NCBI RefSeq assembly: GCF_000422905.1
Contig: NZ_AUGY01000001.1
Span: 124,001-188,000, forward strand
Source: Paenibacillus alginolyticus DSM 5050 = NBRC 15375
GTDB lineage: Bacteria > Bacillota > Bacilli > Paenibacillales > NBRC-103111
Direction: 5' to 3'
DNA: 64,000 nucleotides
In this document: piece after piece, positions 53,310 to 62,400 of the stretch
Layout of the letters: each line of letters begins with the position of its first letter
Numbering within the stretch: the first letter of the stretch is position 1
Notes under the pieces: model-generated
Told to the model about the DNA's origin: nothing
The model's input: the letters and a program-made list of their open reading frames with translations, nothing else
Databases searched by the model: none
Translations under genes and position numbers: made by a program

Positions 53310-54749
53310 ATGATGAAATTTCCTGCGTTTTGTTTAATGCTGCTAGTTTGCATGCTGTTTCTTCCTACTTATGCGATGGGAGCTGAATCTCCCAGTGGAA
53401 TTATGCTTTATATGAATGAAAAAAAGCTGGTGTCTAACGAAGTCCAACCCCGTATAGTAAGCGGCAATACGATTGTACCTGTAAGAATTATCGTTGAAGA
53501 AATTGGTGCCAAGGTGAGTTGGGATGAACCCACCCGCAAGGTAACTATTGTCAAAGACGATATGAACATTCAATTGGTTATCGACAGTAAAACAGCCCTG
53601 ATTAAAGGTAAGAAGGAAAGCTTAGAAGTAGCGCCAATCATTGAAAAAGGCAACACGATGCTTCCGCTTCGTTTCATTGGTCAACTTATGGGTATTGAAT
53701 TTAAATGGGACTCTTTAACCTCTTCCGTTCATATGTTCAAAAAAGATGATTCCGATTCCAAACCAGTTACAGGCCCCATCGATGTTGGAGGTGACTCCAA
53801 TCCGGGTGAAGTAAAACCTCCTAAACCGCCAGTACCGGGTACAGGCACAGATCCAGGGACGAAACCAGTCGATCCGAATGCGCACTTGTTGACTTCGATC
53901 GTGTTATCTGAGAAGGAGTTAGCTGTTGCCGCGAAAGACGGTTCTTTAGTTCCGACTATGATGAAATTAGCGAACCCGAATCGCATCGTGTTTGATTTCC
54001 CTAACACATCTTTAGATCCTTCTCTCCAGAAATTGCTAGTAAATAATACGGGGGAGCTGCCATCTAAGCATCCTCTGGTTGAGAAAGTACGCTTTTCTAA
54101 TTTTTCTGATAACCCGGCTACAGTACGTATTATTTTAGATTTGAAAGGCTCAGCTGACTATCGCGTTCAGCCTTCTAAGCTTACGAATCAATGGACAGCC
54201 ACGATAGTGGAACATCAGTTAACCGTGGTGATTGATGCAGGGCACGGGGATAACGATCCTGGTGCATTATCCATAACTGGCAAGCATGAGAAGGATTTTA
54301 CACTCGCAACAGCGAAGAAGGTAGAGCAGCTTCTTGTTCAGGACAAACGTGTTAACGTCCTTATGACTCGCTCTGATGATACGTTCATCCCGCTGGATGG
54401 CCGGGTTTCTTTTGCTAACGACATTCAATCGGATCTATTCCTATCGATTCACGGGAATAGCGCCAAAGCTACGGTATCGGGAACGGAAACGTATTATAAC
54501 AGACCGGAAAGCATAGCTTTTGCTAATGTCATCCACAAAAATGTGGTTGCCGCTGCAGGATTTCCAGATCGCAAAGTTCGTCAAGCTGATTTCAGGGTTA
54601 TCACGAAAACCACTATGCCAGCTGTTCTGGTCGAAGTAGGGTATTTGTCCAATAAAAACGATGAATCTGCCATGTACAAGGAAGCTTTTCAAGACAAAGT
54701 AGCGGTTTCTATCGTTGCTGCCATCAAAGAATACCTAAACCTCAAATAA
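53310..54749 (+). CDS. N-acetylmuramoyl-L-alanine amidase with copper-amine-oxidase-like and AMIN domains
   Basis: A secreted peptidoglycan hydrolase of 479 residues. Order: signal peptide (1-24), copper-amine-oxidase N-terminal-like domain (about 30-145, with NTIVPVRIIVEEIGAKVSWD and MLPLRFIGQLMG), a proline/glycine-rich linker (155-190), AMIN domain (195-300), and a zinc amidase_3 domain. The last has VVIDAGHGDNDPG, HEKDFTLA, FLSIHGNS and VLVEVGYLSN supplying zinc ligands and catalytic glutamate. The N-terminal domain binds cell-envelope polymers in Paenibacillus-type proteins, by inference. Confidence 0.92.
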   Translation: MMKFPAFCLMLLVCMLFLPTYAMGAESPSGIMLYMNEKKLVSNEVQPRIVSGNTIVPVRIIVEEIGAKVSWDEPTRKVTIVKDDMNIQLVIDSKTALIKGKKESLEVAPIIEKGNTMLPLRFIGQLMGIEFKWDSLTSSVHMFKKDDSDSKPVTGPIDVGGDSNPGEVKPPKPPVPGTGTDPGTKPVDPNAHLLTSIVLSEKELAVAAKDGSLVPTMMKLANPNRIVFDFPNTSLDPSLQKLLVNNTGELPSKHPLVEKVRFSNFSDNPATVRIILDLKGSADYRVQPSKLTNQWTATIVEHQLTVVIDAGHGDNDPGALSITGKHEKDFTLATAKKVEQLLVQDKRVNVLMTRSDDTFIPLDGRVSFANDIQSDLFLSIHGNSAKATVSGTETYYNRPESIAFANVIHKNVVAAAGFPDRKVRQADFRVITKTTMPAVLVEVGYLSNKNDESAMYKEAFQDKVAVSIVAAIKEYLNLK

Positions 54750-54784
54750 GAAACGAAAGCTTTAATCGAATGCTTTCGAAGTTG

Positions 54785-54801
54785 GTTTTGCTATGCAAAA
54801 C
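54785..54801 (+). repeat. Hairpin directly before the GerMN gene ribosome binding site
   Basis: GTTTTGC-TAT-GCAAAAC, a 7-bp perfect stem, ends 3 bases before TAAGGAG. The sequence and position match the element before leuD. Confidence 0.55.
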
Positions 54802-54818
54802 GCTAAGGAGTGAGTGAG

Positions 54819-55397
54819 ATGACCAAAACAAGTCGCCTATTCTATGGGGTGGTTCTTGTAAGTGCCATCACGTTGTCTGTTACCGCCTGCGGTCAGAAAG
54901 GTCAGCTTGTCGGAGGAGCAACACCGCAAGCAACGATTGTGCCGACACCTACTACTGTGGTTCAAAGTCCTGCCCCAACCCCAACCCCAGAACCTTTAAA
55001 ACAAAAAAAGGTCAAAGCCTTTTACAGTGATCAGGACGAAATGAAACTTATAGAAAAAGAAGTCACAATCAGCTACAAACAGGATGCTGACGTGTATGAA
55101 GCCGCAATGAACGCACTCAAAAAGAGTGATGATCCTAAAGCGATTCCTTTATTTGATGATCTTACTTTCACAAGCAGTTCATTTGATAAAGCTAAGGGTG
55201 AATTGAAGATTGATCTCAAATTTGGTCCCAAGACGCAATTAGGCGCTCCGGGTGAGGAGTTATTTTTACAAGCTTTGAAGAAAACCGTGTTTCAATTTCC
55301 AGAAGTGAAGTCATTATATGTGCTGAAAAACGGCAAGCAAGTGGATAGCTTAATGGGGCATATTGAGCTTCCGTATCCAATTAAACGACCTAATTAA
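54819..55397 (+). CDS. GerMN-domain lipoprotein
   Basis: A 192-residue exported protein with a lipobox LSVTAC (Cys about residue 24), a proline/threonine-rich spacer (about 40-60), and a GerMN (sporulation and spore germination) domain. The domain has KVKAFYSDQDEMKL, and a late LKIDLKFGP and FPEVKSLYVLKNGK. Related domains occur in GerM and LpqB. The ATG at 54819 has AAGGAG 8 bases upstream. It follows the amidase, suggesting a cell-wall role. Confidence 0.85.
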   Translation: MTKTSRLFYGVVLVSAITLSVTACGQKGQLVGGATPQATIVPTPTTVVQSPAPTPTPEPLKQKKVKAFYSDQDEMKLIEKEVTISYKQDADVYEAAMNALKKSDDPKAIPLFDDLTFTSSSFDKAKGELKIDLKFGPKTQLGAPGEELFLQALKKTVFQFPEVKSLYVLKNGKQVDSLMGHIELPYPIKRPN

Positions 55398-55426
55398 ATG
55401 TAGTAGCAGAGGAGTCTAATTCAACG

Positions 55427-58141
55427 ATGAAAAACAAGAAATTAGCAAGTGCAATTGTTAGTTCATTAATTGTTACAAGCCTGGCGGGGACAACCGTTAC
55501 GGCAGCAGAGTCAGTAAATACGACATCAACAAGCAATGTAAAACTTTCTTTCCCTGACGTAAAATCGGACTATTGGGGTATTCGACATATATCCAAACTT
55601 GCTTTAGAAGGCATTATCGAAGGCTACGAGGATGGCGCTTACCGGGCAGAGAACTCGGTTTCACAGCAAGACGTTCTTATTATGGCTACTCGTATGATGG
55701 GCTTGCAAGGCGATGTAGATGCCATGACATCAACAACGGTTTTTCCCGATTTCATGCTGGTTGATAACTATGCGCGAAATTATGTAGCAATTGCTCTCCA
55801 AAAAGGTTTAATCTCCAATGAGGAAGAGAAAGTGAGAAGCCAAAGCGATAAGTCCAAAGATAAATGGGGCCAGCGCAAGGCAACAAGAGAATGGGTAGCA
55901 GAAGTGGTCATTCGCGCTATCGGTAAGGCGTCCACCGCACAAAGCTTATCGACGACACCAACGGCATTCAAAGATAATAATGACATTAGCAGCACAACAT
56001 TAGGTTTTGTTAATGCAGCTGTTGCTTTGAAGGTTGTGGATGGCTTTGAAGATGGTACGTTCCAACCTAAAGGGGCAGTCACACGCGCTCAAATGGCCGC
56101 TTTTTTAAGTCGCTCCCAAAAAGAGCTAGCTACATTGCCTTCGCGTGCTGTGAAAGGGTACATGACAAGCTTAACGAGCGGCACTATTGGGCTTATGGAC
56201 AAAGACGGGAATACGAGTACATATAAGCTTTCACCGAATACAGTTTTCTTTGGAAATAAAAATGATACCGCCATTGCTGCGAATACGCTGCAAGAAACGT
56301 TTGAAGTCTCTCTCGTTCAGGTGAATGGAACAGCTTATTATGTTGAAATCATAAGTGATGAGCTTCAGCTTGATATCCATGAGGGTAAATTATTGAAATT
56401 GAATATGAGCAGCCTCAAGGCCACATTGGATGATTATGAGAGCTATGATTTAGCACCGGATGTCGCTGTAACAGATGCAGATGGACGCGGGCTTAGCCTA
56501 GGTTCTATCGTAAATGGAAGTACAATTCAATTGCGCAAAAGCAAGATCGTCAAAACCGATAAATATACATCAATCATAGTTAAACAAGTACCCGTTAATA
56601 AAACAGCAGATGGCGCGATTCAAACGCTTAACAAAGATGCCATGCAAATTACGCTTCTCGATACCGTATCAGGGCAGCCTGAAACGTATGGTTTTTCAAG
56701 TAGTTTGATTGCGACTTTACCAGATAACAGCCTCGTTGATATTAATTCTATTCACGTTGGAGATTTGGTTGAGTATACGGTTAAGAACAGTGAAATTGTG
56801 AAGATCGTCATTAAAAAGCAAGCGGATGTCGGCGTAAGTGTTGAGGGGACACTTAAAGATTTGAGTGATGACAAAACATATTTAACCATCACAAAGTCAG
56901 TAGGTGTTCCAATAGCATCTTATTTTTTAGCTGACAATGTGCAAGTACGTATCAATGGCTTAGCAACAGCAAGTATTTATGATATCGCTCCTGGAGATCA
57001 GCTTAAGCTGGATGTACTGAATAACAACGTTACATTAATTACAGTAACGAATCGATCCATTGATAATTTATATTTTGCGAAAATTGATAGCTACAATCCA
57101 ACATCGAAATACTTAACCGTGACCGATAATACTGGTAATCCGCATGTTTATAAAATGACTGATACTGTTTCTATTTCATATGCAGGAACTACACTTCCTT
57201 TCTCGAGTTTCAACAGTACTTTCACAGCAGGTAAATATGTTGATTTATTAGTTTCAAAAAACACAGTAACGCAAATAAAAATGTCCTCCCAACTGGATGG
57301 CGCATTAACGCAATTAAATTTACAAACGAATGATATAACATTGAAAACGGACAGTGGTCAAAATTTGACGTTCAAGCTTACATACGCTCCACAGGTTGAG
57401 CTTGCGAATAAGCCTAACAGCACACTGTCCGATCTAAAAGTTGGGGACAACGTTAGTCTATTACTAAGCTTCGATCAGGGGATTGTCACGAAAATTGTGA
57501 CTAGTAAAACGGCACTTTATAAAACAGTTTTAACTAATGTGAACAGCAAGCAAATTACTGTGACGGATGAAGCTAACACTTCGTATGTCGTTTCTCTGGA
57601 TGGTGTACCCATCGTCAAAGCAGATCAAAGTGTAGGATCTATGTCAGACGTTGCTCTTGATGATTACGTGAAGCTGACGTTTAAAGGTCTAGCTGTTGTA
57701 AAAGCAGAACTGATCAGTCCTGTACGCGGTAAGGTTACAGCTGTGAATGCAGCTAGCGCAAGCTTGACCGTTCAAGATTTTTCAGGTAAAAGTCAAGTGA
57801 TTAACGCAGGCAGCAACTATAGCGTTAAACTTAATGGCGGCGTAGCATGGAGTTTCACTTCCATCAAAGTGGGCGATCGTGTTCAAGTGATGAAAGATGC
57901 GACTGACAAAATGATTATTCAAGTAGCTGTAGGTTCTAAGCGAGAAGTGGATAGCTATAATAACGTCGTGAACCAATTTTACTTCAAAGCTACAAGCTCA
58001 GGAGAAAAAACGGCGTATAGCATTTTCCCAAGAGCCTATTTCCATAAAGGAGCAGACGTAGTGTCTGCAGCATCCTTTGCAGCTGGGGATCAAGTAACTC
58101 TTTATGTGTTAGACGATAAAATTGTTGAGATTGAGAAATAA
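55427..58141 (+). CDS. S-layer-homology-domain surface protein with about nine degenerate beta repeats
   Basis: A secreted 904-residue protein. After a signal peptide (1-27) come three SLH domains (about 40-90, 105-170 and 180-232; for example FPDVKSDYWGIRHISKLA and GFEDGTFQPKGAVTRAQMAA) that bind pyruvylated wall polymer. The rest, from about 240 to the end, is roughly nine repeats of 65-75 residues, each like G-x-L/V-x-x-L...ITL/V followed by a GD-x-V/L turn (VGDLVEYTV, PGDQLKLDV, VGDNVSLLL, VGDRVQVMK). No enzyme domain is visible, so it is probably structural. Confidence 0.88.
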   Translation: MKNKKLASAIVSSLIVTSLAGTTVTAAESVNTTSTSNVKLSFPDVKSDYWGIRHISKLALEGIIEGYEDGAYRAENSVSQQDVLIMATRMMGLQGDVDAMTSTTVFPDFMLVDNYARNYVAIALQKGLISNEEEKVRSQSDKSKDKWGQRKATREWVAEVVIRAIGKASTAQSLSTTPTAFKDNNDISSTTLGFVNAAVALKVVDGFEDGTFQPKGAVTRAQMAAFLSRSQKELATLPSRAVKGYMTSLTSGTIGLMDKDGNTSTYKLSPNTVFFGNKNDTAIAANTLQETFEVSLVQVNGTAYYVEIISDELQLDIHEGKLLKLNMSSLKATLDDYESYDLAPDVAVTDADGRGLSLGSIVNGSTIQLRKSKIVKTDKYTSIIVKQVPVNKTADGAIQTLNKDAMQITLLDTVSGQPETYGFSSSLIATLPDNSLVDINSIHVGDLVEYTVKNSEIVKIVIKKQADVGVSVEGTLKDLSDDKTYLTITKSVGVPIASYFLADNVQVRINGLATASIYDIAPGDQLKLDVLNNNVTLITVTNRSIDNLYFAKIDSYNPTSKYLTVTDNTGNPHVYKMTDTVSISYAGTTLPFSSFNSTFTAGKYVDLLVSKNTVTQIKMSSQLDGALTQLNLQTNDITLKTDSGQNLTFKLTYAPQVELANKPNSTLSDLKVGDNVSLLLSFDQGIVTKIVTSKTALYKTVLTNVNSKQITVTDEANTSYVVSLDGVPIVKADQSVGSMSDVALDDYVKLTFKGLAVVKAELISPVRGKVTAVNAASASLTVQDFSGKSQVINAGSNYSVKLNGGVAWSFTSIKVGDRVQVMKDATDKMIIQVAVGSKREVDSYNNVVNQFYFKATSSGEKTAYSIFPRAYFHKGADVVSAASFAAGDQVTLYVLDDKIVEIEK

Positions 58142-58165
58142 AATTGAACGAAAATAAAGTTCATC

Positions 58166-58211
58166 CGTCTGTATATTAGGAGCTTGACTTCTATTACAGG
58201 CGTTTTTTTTT
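58166..58211 (+). terminator. Terminator after the SLH protein gene
   Basis: CGTCTGTA and TACAGGCG pair with one wobble across a long loop, followed by a run of T. Confidence 0.65.
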
Positions 58212-58274
58212 CTAATTTATAAAATAAATATGGCAATTATTTAGAAAATGTTCGCATTTTGACGCTTTCAAGCA

Positions 58275-58303
58275 TTGATTCTAACGCCACAATTCGCTAC
58301 ACT
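58275..58303 (+). promoter_or_regulatory. Candidate promoter of nth
   Basis: TTGATT and TACACT separated by exactly 17 bp, about 33 bases upstream of the ATG. Confidence 0.55.
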
Positions 58304-58335
58304 GGAGATTATTACGACCTTAAGGAAGTAAAGAC

Positions 58336-59007
58336 ATGACACAGAAGCTAGTAAGGCATATTTTGGATACAATCGGTGAGCTCTTTCCGGATGCACATTG
58401 CGAGCTGCGCCACAGTAATCCGTTTGAATTAACGATTGCTGTATTACTATCAGCTCAATGCACCGATGAAACCGTGAATAAGGTGACATTGGATTTATTT
58501 CAGAAATATAAAGGTCCTGAAGATTACTTAGCGGTTCCACTTTCGGAACTGGAGCAAGACATTCGACGGATTGGATTATTTCGAAATAAGGCAAGCAATA
58601 TTCAAAAATTGTGTCAATTGCTGCTGGACAAGTTTGAAGGCGAAATTCCAGAGAAGCACGAACACTTGGTCGAACTGCCCGGCGTTGGCCGTAAAACAGC
58701 AAATGTCGTCGTATCGAACGCTTTCGGGGTACCTGCAATTGCCGTAGACACCCATGTCGAGCGAGTGTCCAAAAGACTAGGATTAGTTGGCTGGGACGAT
58801 TCGGTACTTGAAGTTGAAAAGAAGCTGATGAAGAAGGTTCCGCGCGAAGAGTGGACTCAAACACATCATCGTCTCATATTCTTCGGTCGGTATCACTGCA
58901 AAGCTCAGAACCCGCAGTGCACGATATGTCCATTGCTCAACAATTGCCGTGAGGGCAAGAAACGTATGAAACCAAGTGCAATTAGGAAAACTATTACAAA
59001 CAAATGA
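58336..59007 (+). CDS. nth: Endonuclease III
   Basis: Base-excision-repair DNA glycosylase and AP lyase for oxidised pyrimidines. The helix-hairpin-helix with the catalytic lysine is ELPGVGRKTANVVVS, the catalytic aspartate is in AVDTHVERVS, and the C-terminal 4Fe-4S ligands are CKAQNPQCTICPLLNNC, with the standard 6-2-5 spacing. Length 223 is normal. Its own promoter fits. Close to asnS-dnaD in Bacillus subtilis, here about 26 kb away. Confidence 0.96.
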   Translation: MTQKLVRHILDTIGELFPDAHCELRHSNPFELTIAVLLSAQCTDETVNKVTLDLFQKYKGPEDYLAVPLSELEQDIRRIGLFRNKASNIQKLCQLLLDKFEGEIPEKHEHLVELPGVGRKTANVVVSNAFGVPAIAVDTHVERVSKRLGLVGWDDSVLEVEKKLMKKVPREEWTQTHHRLIFFGRYHCKAQNPQCTICPLLNNCREGKKRMKPSAIRKTITNK

Positions 59008-59033
59008 TATGCAGACAAAGGATGGGATTTGAA

Positions 59034-59309
59034 ATGAAATGCATCGCCGTATACACCAATAGCTTTGAACTGTTCTCTGATATTTATGAGCAAGTCATTA
59101 ACACACCCTTAGCCGATAATGAGGAAAAAGTCATTGAAGGTGTAACAGTCAGTGAATCCGGTGAAGTTCCTCAGAATTACATAGACAAGATGAAAACAAA
59201 ATCCGAAGTCGTTGTTATGAAAGTAAAAGACTCCGACATTACGATTTTGCAGCATCGCGATGTCTTTGAGATTTTCTTGCCGGAAAAAGAAAAAGCAGTA
59301 ATGTCCTAA
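59034..59309 (+). CDS. Small protein of unknown function following nth
   Basis: A 91-residue soluble protein, acidic, with no membrane segment. It begins MKCIAVYTNSFELFSDIYEQV, then has an EGVTVSESGEVPQNY segment and two hydrophobic strands (EVVVMKV, DVFEIFLP). I do not recognise a family with a known function. The ATG at 59034 follows AAAGGATGGG; the open frame from 59004 would overlap nth and has no site. It is 26 bp after nth and is closed by a terminator, so it is likely in the nth operon. Confidence 0.75.
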   Translation: MKCIAVYTNSFELFSDIYEQVINTPLADNEEKVIEGVTVSESGEVPQNYIDKMKTKSEVVVMKVKDSDITILQHRDVFEIFLPEKEKAVMS

Positions 59310-59314
59310 AACCT

Positions 59315-59339
59315 AAATCTCCCTTTGGGAGATTTTTTT
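59315..59339 (+). terminator. Terminator of the nth operon
   Basis: AAATCTCCC-TTT-GGGAGATTT, a perfect 9-bp stem, followed by TTTT. Confidence 0.85.
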
Positions 59340-59350
59340 CTGTAGATAAG

Positions 59351-59371
59351 AAAGTATAAGTTTTATACTTT
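59351..59371. promoter_or_regulatory. 21-bp AT-rich palindrome upstream of the dynamin gene
   Basis: AAAGTATAA-GTT-TTATACTTT, perfect 9-bp arms, 16 bp before a consensus TTGACA (59387-59392). No good -10 follows at the normal distance. A small hairpin CGTCCT-GA-AGGACG lies at 59401-59414. Confidence 0.5.
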
Positions 59372-59479
59372 TGCTTCGCATCTACCTTGACAAACGCTCT
59401 CGTCCTGAAGGACGACGGAGTCGTTTATCCTTGGTTATGTTTGGATAGAAGAACGGATCATAAGGAGCGGAATGGACGA

Positions 59480-62400
59480 ATGACGCAAATGGTGGATATA
59501 AGCATCTCGGTCATGCCGGATGCGATCAGAAACATGCAGGTTAATCTGCAAGCCAAAGGGGATTACGATAACGCAAGCAAGCTAGGTCAGCTGCTTGACA
59601 AAATAGACACTGGACGGATGAATATAGCGTTCTGCGGTCATTTCTCAGCAGGGAAATCAACGCTGATTAATCAGCTCTGTGGGCACGCCTTATTGCCTTC
59701 CAGCCCAATACCTACAAGTGCAAACATCGTGAGTATTCGCAATGGATCACCCGGTGCTCATGTTACGCATCGCGTGAAGGATGGCAACGTAAACAATAAA
59801 GGAAAACAGAAGACGATTGCACTTGAAGAATTAGAAGCGTATTGCGTAAATGGTACGGATATTGAAACCGTAGAGATTACGTATCCGATTCCATTTCTGG
59901 GCAGTCACACGGCGCTGCTTGATACGCCAGGGATTGATTCTACGGATGATGCCCATCATCAATCTACGGAGTCTGCTTTACATCTGGCCGATGTCGTTTT
60001 CTATGTGATGGATTACAACCATGTTCAATCTGAAGTCAATCTCGCGTTCACGAAGAAGATGAAGGAGTGGGGAAAGCCGCTCTATCTAGTTGTAAATATG
60101 ATTGATAAGCACAAAGAATGGGAGCTTCCTTTTGCACAGTATCAGGAGGGGACGAAACAAGCTTTCTTAAGCTGGGGTATCGAGCCGGATGATTTACTGT
60201 TCGTGACCATGAAGGAGCCCAGCCATCCGCATAATGAGTATGCTAAACTGCAATGGCTCCTAAGCCGTTTGATTGAGCGCGGGGATGATCTGCGAAGCTT
60301 CAGTATCGACGCATCCGCGCGTTATCTTGCAGCGGAGCACGGCAAATGGTTGGCTGATCAGCATGAGCCGCAGAAAGCGGCGCTTATGGAGCAAATCAGC
60401 CAGGAGGGTGACGTGCAGGAAGTTCAGGCGCAAGCTGCTGCGAAGCAGGAAGCGCTTGCGGAGGTGAAGGGACGGCCGGAAGCGTTGACGGCGGCCCTCC
60501 GTAAGGAAGTTGGCATGATTATCGAGAATGCCAATATAACACCAGCCTTGACCAGGGATCAGGCTCATGCGTATTTGGAGAGCCGTAAACCCGGGTTCAA
60601 GGTCGGCTTTTTCTCCAGAGCTGCGCAAACAGCTCTGGAGACAGAGAAACGCTTAAGTGCGTTTCAGGCGGACTTGGCTGAACAAGTAGAAGCGCAGCTG
60701 GATTGGCATCTTAGGGATGCTTTGAAAAGAGCTGCTCAGGAGCAAGGGCAGCATGATCCTGCCCTTACAGCGCAAATCGAAGCGTTGAAGGTTGATGTGA
60801 CCACACAGTGGCTGGCCGCACAAGTGAACGCTGGCGCAACCTTCGGAGGCGAATATACGCTCAACTTCATGAAGCAGGTGTCAGCTGATATCAAACAGAT
60901 GTACCGCAAACAGGCGTTTGCGGTGATTGATCTGATCGCGGCTGCCGTCCGCGAAGGAGGGGCGCAAGCGGCTGACGCGCTTGCGGCAGAGCTCGAAGCG
61001 CTAGGCGTCCGCCTCAGCGCTTGCCGGGAACTGCAGCGCCTCGAGGAAGCCGAGGCGGAGGCAGAGGCCCAGCTGCTGCGCATGGCCAGCTGGCCTAGAC
61101 CGTCTGCGCCGGCGCTGCCGGCTGCGCAGCAGTACACGGCCATGGAGGAGCCGGCAGCCGCCCCGCTGAGCGGGGGGCTGCACGTGACCTCCATGGGCAC
61201 GATCCTGCAGGCCGCTGCTACGACTGATGACGCGGCCGCAGGCACTGCAGCTGCGTCATCAGTGGAGGCAGCTGCCTCAGCGCCTACCACGTTCACCTCA
61301 GGTGAACATGGTAGGCGCATGGAGCGCAAGGCCGCCGACTTGCAGGCGGCCTCCAGCCTCATCGAAGGCCTGCCGTCGATGAGGTCGATCGCGCGCTCCA
61401 TGCGCGAGAAATCGGAACGTCTGCGGCAGCGGACGTTCACGATCGCCCTGTTCGGCGCCTTCAGTGCCGGCAAATCCTCTTTCGCCAATGCATTGATTGG
61501 CGAAAGAGTGCTGCCGGTCTCGCCGAACCCAACGACGGCGGCAATCAACAAGATCATGCCGCCGCAGGAAGGTTGGCCGCATGGCACAGCCAAGGTCAAG
61601 ATGAAGAAGACGGACGCGATTCTGCAGGACGTGCTTTATTCTTTGGACATACTCGGCGTGCAGGCGACAGACATGGCATCAGCGCTCAAACGCATAAGCG
61701 CACTTTCTCCAGATGACGTTACAGCCAAAGGAAAGCCGCACTATTCCTTCCTGAAGGCAGTGGAGAAAGGCTGGGCCCTCGCCCAAGATCATTTAGGCAC
61801 AGAACTGAAAATCACCAAAGACGAGTTCCCAAGCTATGTTGCAGACGAGTCTAAGTCCTGTTTTGTTGAATTTATTGAATTATATTATTCCAATCCATTG
61901 ACGGAACAAGGCATTATATTCGTTGATACGCCAGGGGCCGATTCCATTAATGCCCGTCATACCGGGGTAGCTTTTAACTATATTAAAAATGCGGATGCTA
62001 TTCTTTTCGTTACTTATTACAATCACGCCTTCTCGCAGGCAGACCGCGAATTTCTTTTGCAGCTCGGTCGGGTAAAGGATAGCTTTGAGATGGATAAAAT
62101 GTTTTTCATCGTCAATGCGGCTGATCTTGCCGCTAGCTCGGAAGAATTAAATGGCGTCATTAAGCATGTGGAAACGAATTTGCTGCAGCACGGCATCCGA
62201 AATCCGCGTATTTATCCAATATCCAGTTATTTGGCCGCAGAAGGCAAAATAAACGGGAACGAAGCGTTGGTTACTCAATCTGGCATTCAGCCATTTGAGC
62301 AAGAATTCGTGAAGTTCACGTTTAATGAGCTTAGCGATGTCGCTATCCATGCTGCTAATTTGGAGCTGAATCGCGCGATTGCAACTATGCAGCAGTGGCT

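Noticed and set aside
60736-61599. 287-codon open frame on the minus strand opposite the dynamin gene
   Set aside because: Same cause: GC-rich codons read backwards. The product is alanine/serine-rich low complexity and no ribosome binding site supports it.
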